From: Pseudotabrizicola alkalilacus
GTDB taxonomy: Bacteria; Pseudomonadota; Alphaproteobacteria; Rhodobacterales; Rhodobacteraceae
Reading direction: 5' to 3'
Assembly: GCF_003443995.1 (NCBI RefSeq)
Contig: NZ_QWEY01000004.1
Location: 124,001 to 188,000, forward strand
Length of the DNA: 64,000 bases
Positions 43,214 through 51,546 of this stretch are shown piece by piece. Under the pieces are notes generated by a model. That model ran no database searches. It was not told the DNA's origin and worked only from the letters and a program-made list of their open reading frames with translations. The translations under genes were made by a program, and so were the position numbers. Each line of letters opens with the position of its first letter. Positions within the stretch are counted from its first letter, which is position 1.

Positions 43214-43346
43214 CTTCCCAAACGACTCTAAACGCGACCTTTTCTGAACAATCCCGAGACTCCGTGACGGAGGCGGTCATTGCCAAAATCAGGCCGCACG
43301 AACCGACCTGTCGATCCGAACACTGTTCAGAGGAGTGTACGCCCCG

Positions 43347-44501
43347 ATGTCAAAGGCCCCTTGTCCGCTCAGTACGATGATCACCGCCTTTGGCTCGACC
43401 GGCCCGTGGTCTGCGGCGATCGTCATCCCAGCCCGAAACGAGGCGCAGCGGATTGTCCGCTGCCTTGATGCGGCAGCGGTGGCGATCCGCGCCGCGCAGC
43501 CCGTGGTGACGGGGCTGATCGTGGTGGTCAACAATTCAACCGATGCCACCCATGACCATGCCGTTGTTTGGGCGCTCACCCATCCTGAGGTGCCGCTGGT
43601 GCTGGTCGCCTGCCTGTTTGCGCCCGAGGAGGCCAATGCGGGGGCGGCGCGCCGGGTGGGGCTGGATCTTGCGGCAAAGCGGGTGCCGGCCCATGGCGTG
43701 CTGATGACAACCGACGCCGACAGCTCGGTGCGTCCCGACTGGATCACCCGGAACCTGCATGAGCTGACACAGGCAGACCTGATCTGCGGACGGTTCGTCG
43801 CCGATCCGGCAGAGGCCAGCACCTTGCCAGAGGCGGTCGCGCGGCACTGCACCGTAGAGACCGATTACATGTCTGTTGCCGTCAAAGTCGCGGCCCTTCT
43901 GGACCCGCAGTCGCATGACCCCGACCCGCCGCATCTCACCGCGCCGGGGGCCAGCCTCGCCTTTACCCGAGAGCTGTATGAAACTGTCGGCGGCATGCCC
44001 GCCATTGCCATGAGCGAAGACCGCGCCTTTGCGGCCCTTGCCGAAGAACACGACTTCCGGCTGCGCCATTCCGATACGGTGATTGTCGAGACCTCGTGCC
44101 GGATGACCGGGCGCACCGGCGGCGGCATGGCGGGCGCGCTGCGGGCGCGCGCGGTCGAGAGCGACCCGCTGGCCGATGAATGGCTGGAACCTGCCGCCAC
44201 CTTTGTCCTGCGCTACCGGCTGCGCGGCCAGTTGCGCGCCGCATGGCCCGACCCGATCGCGCTGCAGGCCCGGCTTGCCGACCTGCTGGGATTTGCCGAG
44301 GCGGTGCGTCTGATGTCCGCGCCCCTGCCGCCCCGGCTGGGTGCCTTTCTCGCACGGATCGAAGCCAGCTCACCGGCGCTGGCCCGTGTCCGGCTGCGGA
44401 TGAGCGGGTGCCGGGCCGAGCTGCCCCTGCTGCAGGCGGCACTTGCCGGGCAGCACGAACGCACGGCGGAACCTGCGCTGCGCCAACGGAGCGCGGGCTA
44501 A
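43347..44501 (+). CDS. Family 2 glycosyltransferase
   Basis: A 384-residue GT-A enzyme. 'AAIVIPARNEAQRIVRCLDA' is the nucleotide-sugar site, 'TTDADSSVRPDW' the DxD-type metal motif and 'SEDRAFAALAEEHDF' the catalytic ED region. No membrane helix is evident, so it is probably cytoplasmic. AGGAG lies 11 bases before the ATG; a GTG at 43335 is inside that site. First of a tightly spaced set with acyl-CoA-dehydrogenase-like, PIG-L and methyltransferase genes of unknown product. Confidence 0.88.
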   Translation: MSKAPCPLSTMITAFGSTGPWSAAIVIPARNEAQRIVRCLDAAAVAIRAAQPVVTGLIVVVNNSTDATHDHAVVWALTHPEVPLVLVACLFAPEEANAGAARRVGLDLAAKRVPAHGVLMTTDADSSVRPDWITRNLHELTQADLICGRFVADPAEASTLPEAVARHCTVETDYMSVAVKVAALLDPQSHDPDPPHLTAPGASLAFTRELYETVGGMPAIAMSEDRAFAALAEEHDFRLRHSDTVIVETSCRMTGRTGGGMAGALRARAVESDPLADEWLEPAATFVLRYRLRGQLRAAWPDPIALQARLADLLGFAEAVRLMSAPLPPRLGAFLARIEASSPALARVRLRMSGCRAELPLLQAALAGQHERTAEPALRQRSAG

Positions 44502-44502
44502 G

Positions 44503-45588
44503 ATGACACAGGCAAAATTTTCGCCGACAGACCCCGTTGGCCAGGCGCTTGCCACGGTCGCCGCCCATGCGGCGGCGGCTGAACGGGGCGAGGTCACGCT
44601 GGCCGCCGATCTGGTGCTTTTGCACCACTGCGGGCTGCTGTCGGAACTGGTGCGGCATACCTCACCGGGCGGCGACGCGCTGGCGGGTGCCACGCTGTTG
44701 CGCCGGATCGGTCGGGCCAGTCTAGCGGTCGGGCGGATCGTTGAAGGCCACGCCAATGCGATGCTGCTCGTTCATCTTTACGGCACCTCCGCGCAGCGGA
44801 TGCAGGTCACCGCTGGCGCGGGCGCGGGCGCGATCTTTGGCGTCTGGGGGGCCGAGGGCAAAGACCCGGTCACCGTGACCGCACAGCATGGCAATACAGT
44901 AACCCTCTCCGGCGCAAAGCAGTTTTGCTCGGGCATCGGCCTGCTGTCCTGGGCGGTGGTACCGGTCACTTTGCCAGAGGGGCCGCAACTATTTCTGGTC
45001 GATGTGCGCGATTCCGACCGCGGCGATCTGTCGACCTGGCAGGTCAGCGGCATGCGGGCAACCGCATCAGGTCGCTATGATCTGACCGGGGTGACGGCGC
45101 AGACGCTGGGACTGCCCGGTGATTACACGCAAGAGCCGCATTTCGAAGGCGGGATCTGGCGGTATTGCGCGCTGCACTGTGGCGGGCTTGAGGCTTTGGC
45201 CGAAGAGGCCCGGCGCCATATCCTTGCGCGGCAGCAGGGCGATGACCCGCATCAGCGGGCGCGGCTGGCGCAGCTGGCGATCCATGCGCAGACCACCCGG
45301 CTCTGGGTCGAGGCGTGCTGCAGGTCGATCACCACCGATGCGCCCACAGACCAATGCGTGACTCAGGCCCTGTTGGCGCGTGAAGCGGTGGAACAGGCCT
45401 GCCAGTCCGGCATTGCACTGGCGGAACGCATTCTGGGCACACAGGCCTTTGCCACCCAAAACCCTGCCGACCGCATCCGCCGGGATCTGGCGTTCTTTCT
45501 GCGGCAGGCAAATCTGGATGGCAAGCTGGCAAAGGCCGGTGCAAGCCTGCTGGCCCGGACCGCCCCATTGGGAGAGTGCATCACATGA
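44503..45588 (+). CDS. Acyl-CoA dehydrogenase-like flavoprotein
   Basis: A 361-residue protein of the acyl-CoA dehydrogenase superfamily: 'GRIVEGHANAMLLVHLYG' fits the helical N-domain, 'TLSGAKQFCSGIGLLSWAVV' the flavin-binding strand ('G-x-K-x-x-x-S' pattern) and 'LAERILGTQAFATQNPADRI' the C-domain. The usual catalytic Glu is not obvious, so dehydrogenase activity on CoA esters is uncertain. It starts 1 bp after the glycosyltransferase and overlaps the PIG-L gene by 4 bp. Confidence 0.82.
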   Translation: MTQAKFSPTDPVGQALATVAAHAAAAERGEVTLAADLVLLHHCGLLSELVRHTSPGGDALAGATLLRRIGRASLAVGRIVEGHANAMLLVHLYGTSAQRMQVTAGAGAGAIFGVWGAEGKDPVTVTAQHGNTVTLSGAKQFCSGIGLLSWAVVPVTLPEGPQLFLVDVRDSDRGDLSTWQVSGMRATASGRYDLTGVTAQTLGLPGDYTQEPHFEGGIWRYCALHCGGLEALAEEARRHILARQQGDDPHQRARLAQLAIHAQTTRLWVEACCRSITTDAPTDQCVTQALLAREAVEQACQSGIALAERILGTQAFATQNPADRIRRDLAFFLRQANLDGKLAKAGASLLARTAPLGECIT

Positions 45589-46316
45589 CACCCCTGCTCC
45601 AAACGGCCCGTCTGGCGCCCTGGACCACGATCAACAACGTGTCCGGCAATGGTGATGTCCTGTTGCTGGCCCCGCACCCCGATGACGAAACTCTGGGCTG
45701 CGGCGGGGCAATTGCCGCACTGACCGAGGCCGGACGCAAGGTGCAGGTGGTGGTGGTGACCGACGGCTGCCATTCACACCCACGCTCGCGCCTGTACCCA
45801 ACGGAGCAGCTGCGCCAGCTTAGGGAGGCTGAGGTGCAGCAGGCTGTGGCGATCCTGACCGGGGGGCACGGGCCGGCCCCCATCATGCTGAACTACCCCG
45901 ATGCCGCCACCCCTGAGGATGACGATGCTATCGCGGCGGCAGCAGACCGCATTGTTCCGCTTGTCAGTGAAACGACAACTGCGCTCTGGGCTGCGTGGGG
46001 CAGCGATCCGCACCATGACCACATCAGCGTCGCCCGCATGGCAGCCGCTGTTACGGCTCGGCTTCCCCATCTGGCCTACTGGTCCTATCCGATCTGGGGG
46101 CGTTTTCTGGAACAGATCCCCACGCTGAATCCCGCCGCGATGATCAAGTTTGACACGCAGACCTGGCAGGACCGCAAGGCCAGAGCGGTCGCGGCGCACG
46201 CCTCGCAGATGACCGGGCTGATCACGGATGACCCGACCGGGTTCCGGATGAGCGACATCCTGCAGCAGCACTTCATCACCACGCCAGAGCTTTTCCTGCG
46301 TGAGGGGATAGCATGA
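45585..46316 (+). CDS. PIG-L family N-acyl-sugar deacetylase
   Basis: A 243-residue Zn hydrolase with 'LLLAPHPDDETLGCGG' (H31, D33, D34) and third ligand in 'SDPHHDHISV' (H143-H146). Relatives deacetylate N-acetylglucosaminyl compounds, as in mycothiol, bacillithiol and GPI synthesis. With the adjacent glycosyltransferase it suggests a glycoside whose N-acetyl group is removed. ATGA overlaps on both sides. Confidence 0.9.
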   Translation: MTPLLQTARLAPWTTINNVSGNGDVLLLAPHPDDETLGCGGAIAALTEAGRKVQVVVVTDGCHSHPRSRLYPTEQLRQLREAEVQQAVAILTGGHGPAPIMLNYPDAATPEDDDAIAAAADRIVPLVSETTTALWAAWGSDPHHDHISVARMAAAVTARLPHLAYWSYPIWGRFLEQIPTLNPAAMIKFDTQTWQDRKARAVAAHASQMTGLITDDPTGFRMSDILQQHFITTPELFLREGIA

Positions 46317-46900
46317 CCCAAAGCTCAGACCACTTTGACCAGCTCTATCGCGCCAATCCCGACCCTTGGGATTACCAAAGCAGTGCCTATGAGCGGCGCA
46401 AATATGATGCAACGCTGGCGGCGCTGACCCGTGCGCATTACGACTCGGCGCTGGAAGCAGGATGCTCCATCGGTGTGCTCAGCGCACGGCTGGCGCGTCG
46501 TTGCAACAGGCTTCTGGCGCTGGATTTCTCGGATCTGGCGGTTGCGCAGGCGGTCAAGGCGTTGGCCCCGTTTCCCCATGCGCAGGCCCGTCGCGCCACC
46601 CTGCCGGATGACTGGCCAGTGGGCGGGTATGATCTGATCATGCTGTCAGAATTCATCTACTACCTCACCTCGGATCAGATCTCACAGACAGCAAAGTTGG
46701 TAGCCCGCGACGCGCGCGATGGGGCCGAGTGCGTTCTGGTACATTGGCAGGGCGACACCCAGACCACGCTCACCCCAAATGCCGCGCGTGACCTGTTCTG
46801 CGCCGAACTCGCCGCGCATCGCGGGTTCGAGACGATCACCCATACGACAACAGGCGAGTATGATCACCTGACCCTTTCATTTGATACGGTACAGGCATGA
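46313..46900 (+). CDS. NodS-like SAM-dependent methyltransferase
   Basis: A 195-residue class I methyltransferase: 'NPDPWDYQSSAYERRKYD' is the NodS-type start, 'ALEAGCSIGVLSARLAR' the SAM-binding motif I, 'YDLIMLSEFIYYL' motif IV. NodS methylates the free amine of a deacetylated chitin oligomer; here it may N-methylate the product of the PIG-L deacetylase. Coupled by ATGA to both neighbours. Confidence 0.88.
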   Translation: MTQSSDHFDQLYRANPDPWDYQSSAYERRKYDATLAALTRAHYDSALEAGCSIGVLSARLARRCNRLLALDFSDLAVAQAVKALAPFPHAQARRATLPDDWPVGGYDLIMLSEFIYYLTSDQISQTAKLVARDARDGAECVLVHWQGDTQTTLTPNAARDLFCAELAAHRGFETITHTTTGEYDHLTLSFDTVQA

Positions 46901-47373
46901 CAAAAGCTACCGCTCACTCCATCAGCCCATCCGAGCGCGATGCAATGCGCGACGCCATTGACCGGGCGCTGACAGCACAGACTGAAACCGGCAAGGCCGG
47001 GATCGCTGCCAGCATCATCCGCGATGGCAGTGTTATCGCCACGGGTGAAAACGAGGTGCATCTTCAGTCTGACCCGACCCAGCATGCAGAAATGGTGGCG
47101 ATCACCCGCGCGGCGCAGGCGCTGAACACCACTGACCTGACCGGCTGCACCCTGATCTCTACCCTGCAACCCTGCGAGATGTGCCTTGCGGCGATGCGCT
47201 TTGCCGGGATCAGCCGGGTGATCTTTGCCGCGACGCAGGACCACGTGGCCCCCAAGTACTTCGTCTTTCCCCACCTGCGGATCGACGATTTTCAGCGCGG
47301 CGACGGCTTTACCGCCCTTGGCGGCATCGACGAAGATCGCATTCTGCACCTGTATGCCACCGGAGAGGAGTGA
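46897..47373 (+). CDS. Nucleoside/guanine deaminase-like zinc deaminase
   Basis: A 158-residue cytidine-deaminase-fold protein: zinc site H63-A-E65 ('QHAEMVA') and C93-xx-C96 ('LQPCEMCLAAM'). Related enzymes deaminate guanine, cytosine or tRNA adenosine; the short length and 'FVFPHLRIDDF' ending fit small-molecule deaminases. Overlaps the methyltransferase by 4 bp, so is transcribed with the unusual GT/PIG-L set. Confidence 0.87.
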   Translation: MTKATAHSISPSERDAMRDAIDRALTAQTETGKAGIAASIIRDGSVIATGENEVHLQSDPTQHAEMVAITRAAQALNTTDLTGCTLISTLQPCEMCLAAMRFAGISRVIFAATQDHVAPKYFVFPHLRIDDFQRGDGFTALGGIDEDRILHLYATGEE

Positions 47374-47381
47374 CCACGACC

Positions 47382-47798
47382 ATGCCCGAGATGTTGTCCA
47401 TTCTGGAAACTGCGCTTTATGTCGATGACCTTGACCGGGCAGCAGCGTTTTACGAAGGGGTTATGGGCCTGCCCGTCCTGCATGCGGATGACCGGATGCG
47501 GGCCTATGATGTGAAAAGGCGCTCGGTGCTGCTGTTGTTCCTGCGCGGTGGCACCACTGCGCCTGTACGCACCGCTAGCGGTCTGATCCCGCCGCATGAC
47601 GCAAACGGTCAGATCCACATGGCCTTTGCCATCGCGGCCGATCAGCTAGAGCCATGGCGCGCGCATCTGGCTGCGAATGACATCGAAATCGAAGGCACGT
47701 CAGACTGGAAACGCGGCGGCCACAGCCTGTATTTCCGCGATCCTGACAGCAACATGCTGGAGGTGGCGACAACCCCCGGCCTGTGGGAAGGGTTCTGA
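47382..47798 (+). CDS. VOC (glyoxalase/bleomycin resistance) family protein
   Basis: A 138-residue protein of two beta-alpha-beta-beta-beta modules: 'ILETALYVDDLDRAAAFYEG' and 'GHSLYFRDPDSNMLEVATTP', the last with a metal-ligand Glu. It could be a lyase, isomerase or binding protein. Its ATG is 8 bp after the deaminase stop, with GGAGAGGAG just upstream, so it probably ends this operon. Confidence 0.87.
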   Translation: MPEMLSILETALYVDDLDRAAAFYEGVMGLPVLHADDRMRAYDVKRRSVLLLFLRGGTTAPVRTASGLIPPHDANGQIHMAFAIAADQLEPWRAHLAANDIEIEGTSDWKRGGHSLYFRDPDSNMLEVATTPGLWEGF

Positions 47799-47867
47799 TT
47801 CCCGCCCCGGTGGCGCAGGCAATGCCACTGGTCGCGAACGAGATCCCTCTCGGGAAACACATCGGGG

Positions 47868-47892
47868 GGAACAAAACTGCGCCCAAGGTGTT
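47868..47892 (+). promoter_or_regulatory. Candidate EcfG-type promoter before the second DUF2231 gene
   Basis: GGAAC (47868-47872), 16 bases, TGTT (47889-47892), 32 bp before the start codon. Confidence 0.5.
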
Positions 47893-47924
47893 TCTGTCTG
47901 GCATCGCTTGCGAAAGGACACCGG

Positions 47925-48356
47925 ATGAACTCCACCCACTCCCGCTATCATGGCGTTTCAGATGTCCCGGTGCCGGGGTTGACCACATTCAGCTATTTTG
48001 CTGCCGCGTTTTTCGCGCTTACCCTGCTGACAGATATTGCCTACATTCAGACCACAGTGCTGATGTGGAAAGATTTTTCTTCCTGGCTTTTGTTTTTCGG
48101 CCTGATTGCGGGTGGTATTGCCGCCCTGCTTTGGCTGGTTGATCTTGCCGTTCATCGTCACCGCCCGATGGGCAGCATTGTTGCCCTGAACGTGGCCGTC
48201 TTGATCTGTGCGCTTCTCAACAGCCTGCTTCATGCCGGTGATGGCTGGACAGCCATTGTCCCTTGGGGGGTCGGTCTTTCGGCACTGACCTGTTTGCTGA
48301 TGCTCGGCTCTGCCGTGCTGCGGCGGCGCGCAATTGTTCACCGCCCCTATTTCTAG
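47925..48356 (+). CDS. DUF2231 membrane protein (paralogue)
   Basis: A 143-residue protein with four hydrophobic segments, beginning 'MNSTHSRYHGVSDVPVPGLT'. It has the same layout as the DUF2231 gene at 39.7 kb but replaces the early 'HPLH' helix with 'FSYFAAAFFALTLLTDIAYI'. Upstream of the PQQ-type sugar dehydrogenase by 45 bp and probably in its operon; a membrane partner for electron transfer is possible. Confidence 0.75.
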   Translation: MNSTHSRYHGVSDVPVPGLTTFSYFAAAFFALTLLTDIAYIQTTVLMWKDFSSWLLFFGLIAGGIAALLWLVDLAVHRHRPMGSIVALNVAVLICALLNSLLHAGDGWTAIVPWGVGLSALTCLLMLGSAVLRRRAIVHRPYF

Positions 48357-48401
48357 CGCTCGCTTTGCCCTGCACCTTCGCCCCGAAAAGGACGACACCC
48401 G

Positions 48402-49973
48402 ATGACATCCGCAACGAAATCCACTGTGACATGCGCCACCCGTTTCCCGCAGCAGAGGCTGATGCTTTCCGGCACGGCGATGCTGCTTATCCTCGCCCTG
48501 ACCCATCCTGCCCATGCGCAGGACGCTGGATCGGGTGAGTTTGACATCACCCGCCAGATCGGCCCTGATCCGTATTTGCCCGAACCGCAATACGTGAATC
48601 TTCTGGCCACGGTAAAGGTGGCCGAGGTGGTGGGCTGGGCCGAGGGGCAAACACCGACCGTGCCCGACGGGCTGACAATCGCGGCTTATGCCACCGATCT
48701 GGTCAACCCGCGCACCGTTCACACCCTGCCCAATGGCGATGTGCTGGTGGTGCAGTCCCGCGCCCCCGAGGAAAAGCCGCGGTTTCGGCCAAAAGACTAC
48801 ATCCGCGACTGGGTCATGGCCTTTGCTGCGGGCGGGGGCGACGGGCCGGATCGTGACACCAATCTGATCACCCTCTTGCGCGACACTGACCGCGATGGCG
48901 TGGTAGACGAACGCCATGATCTGCTGACCGACCTGCACTCTCCCTTTGGCCTCGCCTGGATCGACGACACGCTCTATGTCGCGGCGGCGGATGGCGTCGA
49001 AAGCTATCCCTACGCGCTGGGGGAGAACACCATCACCGCGCCGCCAACGGTGCTGACGCCGCTGCCCGGTGGGCCGCTGAACCATCACTGGACCAAGGAT
49101 CTGGCGCTCAGCCCCGACGGCACGATGCTTTATGCGTCCGTCGGGTCGAACTCGAACGCCGCCGAAAATGGAATGGAGGCGGAAAAGGGCCGCGCCGCGA
49201 TCTGGGAGATTGACCGCGCCACCGGTGCCGCGCGGATCTATGCCTCGGGCCTGCGCAATCCCAACGGGCTGACCTTCAATCCCGATTCTGGCATGCTCTG
49301 GGCGGTCATCAACGAGCGGGATGAGCTTGGCCCCGATCTGGTCCCGGATTACATGACCTCGGTACAGGACGGCGCGTTCTACGGCTGGCCCTACAGCTAC
49401 TTCGGCAACCATGTTGACGAGCGGGTGCGCCCGGCCCGGCCCGATCTGGTGGCCACCGCCATCGCGCCCGACTATGCGCTGTCCAGCCATGTCGCGGCGC
49501 TGGGTCTGGTGTTCACCAACGGCGCGGCAATGCCCGATGCCTATGCCAACGGGGCTTTTGTGGGCCAGCGCGGCAGCTGGAACCGCGACACGTTCAACGG
49601 CTACAAGGTGTCTTACGTGCCCTTTACCAATGGCGTGCCAGACGGCATGGCGCAGGATGTGGTGACCGGCTTTCTGCACGAGGATCAGGCCCGTGGCCGC
49701 CCGGTCGGCCTTGGCCTTGACGGCACCGGCGCACTGCTGATCGCAGATGATGCCGGCAACACCGTCTGGCGCGTTGCTGCCGCAGACGGGCGCATCACCG
49801 AGGCGCCGATTGACAGCGACCGTGTTGCAGCCCCGGCACCTGCAGAACCAGAGGGAGCGGCCCCGGCAGCCCCCGCAGAAGATGGCCCCGCCACGCCCGA
49901 GACCGACGCGACACCGCCCCCGCCAGCCGACGCCGCCGCACCAGACGAACCGGCACCGCTGCCGCAGGAATAG
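48402..49973 (+). CDS. PQQ-dependent sugar (sorbosone/glucose) dehydrogenase, secreted
   Basis: A 523-residue protein with a signal peptide ending near 'AHA-QD' (residue 39). The beta-propeller has family motifs: 'LPNGDVLVVQSRAPEEKPRF', 'LNHHWTKDLALSPDGTMLYA' with the active-site His, 'ASGLRNPNGLTFNPDSGMLW' and 'GSWNRDTFNGYKV'. Such enzymes oxidise aldoses or sorbosone in the periplasm with PQQ. The last 60 residues are a Pro/Ala/Asp-rich tail of low complexity with no known function. No PQQ synthesis genes are in the window. Confidence 0.88.
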   Translation: MTSATKSTVTCATRFPQQRLMLSGTAMLLILALTHPAHAQDAGSGEFDITRQIGPDPYLPEPQYVNLLATVKVAEVVGWAEGQTPTVPDGLTIAAYATDLVNPRTVHTLPNGDVLVVQSRAPEEKPRFRPKDYIRDWVMAFAAGGGDGPDRDTNLITLLRDTDRDGVVDERHDLLTDLHSPFGLAWIDDTLYVAAADGVESYPYALGENTITAPPTVLTPLPGGPLNHHWTKDLALSPDGTMLYASVGSNSNAAENGMEAEKGRAAIWEIDRATGAARIYASGLRNPNGLTFNPDSGMLWAVINERDELGPDLVPDYMTSVQDGAFYGWPYSYFGNHVDERVRPARPDLVATAIAPDYALSSHVAALGLVFTNGAAMPDAYANGAFVGQRGSWNRDTFNGYKVSYVPFTNGVPDGMAQDVVTGFLHEDQARGRPVGLGLDGTGALLIADDAGNTVWRVAAADGRITEAPIDSDRVAAPAPAEPEGAAPAAPAEDGPATPETDATPPPPADAAAPDEPAPLPQE

Positions 49974-50065
49974 CGGTCGGCGGTCTTTGCACCCGAACAC
50001 ACTCCACCCGGCCCCGCCGGTGACACAGCACCATGTCCAGCCCCCAGCCAGACTCATGAGGCCCC

Positions 50066-50581
50066 ATGCAGATCTCCCTCTCCGTCAACGGTACCTCGCA
50101 TGAGTTGACCCTTGATCCGCGCACCACTCTGCTCGACGCTCTCCGGCAACATCTGGGCCTGACGGGAACCAAAAAGGGCTGCGATCATGGCCAGTGCGGG
50201 GCCTGTACCGTGCTGCTGGATGGCCGCAGGGTCAGCGCCTGCCTGACACTGGCCTGCATGGTGCAGGATCAGCCCGTAACCACCATCGAAGGTCTGGGCA
50301 CGCCCGAGGCGCTGTCGCCGCTACAACAGCAGTTTCTGGACCATGACGGCTTTCAATGCGGCTATTGCACACCGGGTCAGATCTGTTCGGCGACCGCCAT
50401 GCTAAAGGAAATCGCCGCCGGTTGGCCCAGCCACGCCAGCGCGGATCTGACCGGCCCCATCGCGCTGACCCATGCCGAAATCGCCGAACGGATGAGCGGC
50501 AATCTGTGTCGCTGCGCGGCCTATGCCAATATCGTCGACGCCATCCGGCAGGCCGCCGGTGCGCAGGGGGATGCCGCATGA
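50066..50581 (+). CDS. Molybdenum hydroxylase [2Fe-2S] subunit
   Basis: A 171-residue small subunit of the xanthine dehydrogenase family. The first cluster uses C39, C44, C47 and C59 ('[12 protein letters not shown]'), the second C98, C101, C148 and C150 ('[12 protein letters not shown]', 'GNLCRCAAY'). No Tat signal is present, so the complex is cytoplasmic, unlike periplasmic PaoABC. First of three coupled genes. Confidence 0.94.
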   Translation: MQISLSVNGTSHELTLDPRTTLLDALRQHLGLTGTKKGCDHGQCGACTVLLDGRRVSACLTLACMVQDQPVTTIEGLGTPEALSPLQQQFLDHDGFQCGYCTPGQICSATAMLKEIAAGWPSHASADLTGPIALTHAEIAERMSGNLCRCAAYANIVDAIRQAAGAQGDAA

Positions 50582-51546
50582 AGCCCTTTACCTATCACCG
50601 CGCCAGCACTCTGACAGACCGCCCCGCCGGGGCGACGATCATCGCCGGGGGCACCAATCTGCTGGACCTGATGAAGCACGAGGTGATGACGCCAAAGGCG
50701 CTGGTCGACATCACCGCACTGGACCTGAACCGGATCGAAGCGCACGGCGACGGGCTACGCATCGGCGCTTTGGTGCGCAACAGCGATCTGGCCGCCGATC
50801 CGGTGATCCGGCGCGATTACCCGCTGCTGTCGCGCGCGCTGCTGGCCGGGGCCAGCGGGCAGTTGCGCAACATGGCCACAACCGGCGGCAATCTGATGCA
50901 ACGCACCCGCTGCCCCTATTTCTATGACACACGGATGCCCTGCAACAAACGCGAACCGGGCTCGGGCTGTGCCGCCATCGGCGGGGTCAACCGCAATCAT
51001 GCCATTCTGGGCGCCTCGCCCGCCTGCATCGCCACCTATCCCGGCGATATGGCGGTGGCCCTGCGCGCTTTGGATGCCGAGGTGGAAATCGAGAGCCCCG
51101 CCCCGCGTCAGGTACCGTTGTCAGAGTTTTACCGCCTGCCGGCCGACACGCCGGATGTGGAAACCGTGATGCGCCCCGGTGAGATCATCACCGCCGTCCT
51201 GCTGCCCGCCCCCGCCGGGGGCCAGCAACGCTATCGCAAAGTGCGCGACCGCGCGTCGTACGCCTTTGCGCTGGTGTCGGTGGCGGCGATCATCGGCATG
51301 GAAAACAACCGCATCGCCCATGCCGCACTGGCCTTTGGCGGCGTCGCGGCAAAGCCGTGGCGCGATCCCGGGGCAGAGGCTTTGCTGATCGGTCAGGAAC
51401 CTTCGGACACGCTGTTTGGCCGGGCCGCTGACCTGATCCTGCAATCCGCGGGAGGGTATGGCGGCAATGATTTCAAGATCCCGCTCTTGCGCCGCACCCT
51501 GATTGCCACGCTACGCGATGCGACCGGCATGGAGGCTACAGCATGA
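50578..51546 (+). CDS. Molybdenum hydroxylase FAD subunit
   Basis: A 322-residue subunit of the xanthine dehydrogenase family: '[20 protein letters not shown]' is the FAD phosphate loop and '[20 protein letters not shown]' the second FAD motif; it also has the Cys-rich insert '[20 protein letters not shown]' found in aldehyde-oxidoreductase-type (PaoB) subunits, which can bind a [4Fe-4S] cluster. Overlaps its neighbours by 4 bp. Confidence 0.93.
   Translation: MKPFTYHRASTLTDRPAGATIIAGGTNLLDLMKHEVMTPKALVDITALDLNRIEAHGDGLRIGALVRNSDLAADPVIRRDYPLLSRALLAGASGQLRNMATTGGNLMQRTRCPYFYDTRMPCNKREPGSGCAAIGGVNRNHAILGASPACIATYPGDMAVALRALDAEVEIESPAPRQVPLSEFYRLPADTPDVETVMRPGEIITAVLLPAPAGGQQRYRKVRDRASYAFALVSVAAIIGMENNRIAHAALAFGGVAAKPWRDPGAEALLIGQEPSDTLFGRAADLILQSAGGYGGNDFKIPLLRRTLIATLRDATGMEATA

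Noticed and set aside
47958-50057. Reverse 699-residue frame opposite the DUF2231 and PQQ dehydrogenase genes
   Set aside because: Long only because GC-rich antisense lacks stops; it crosses two real genes and their gap.
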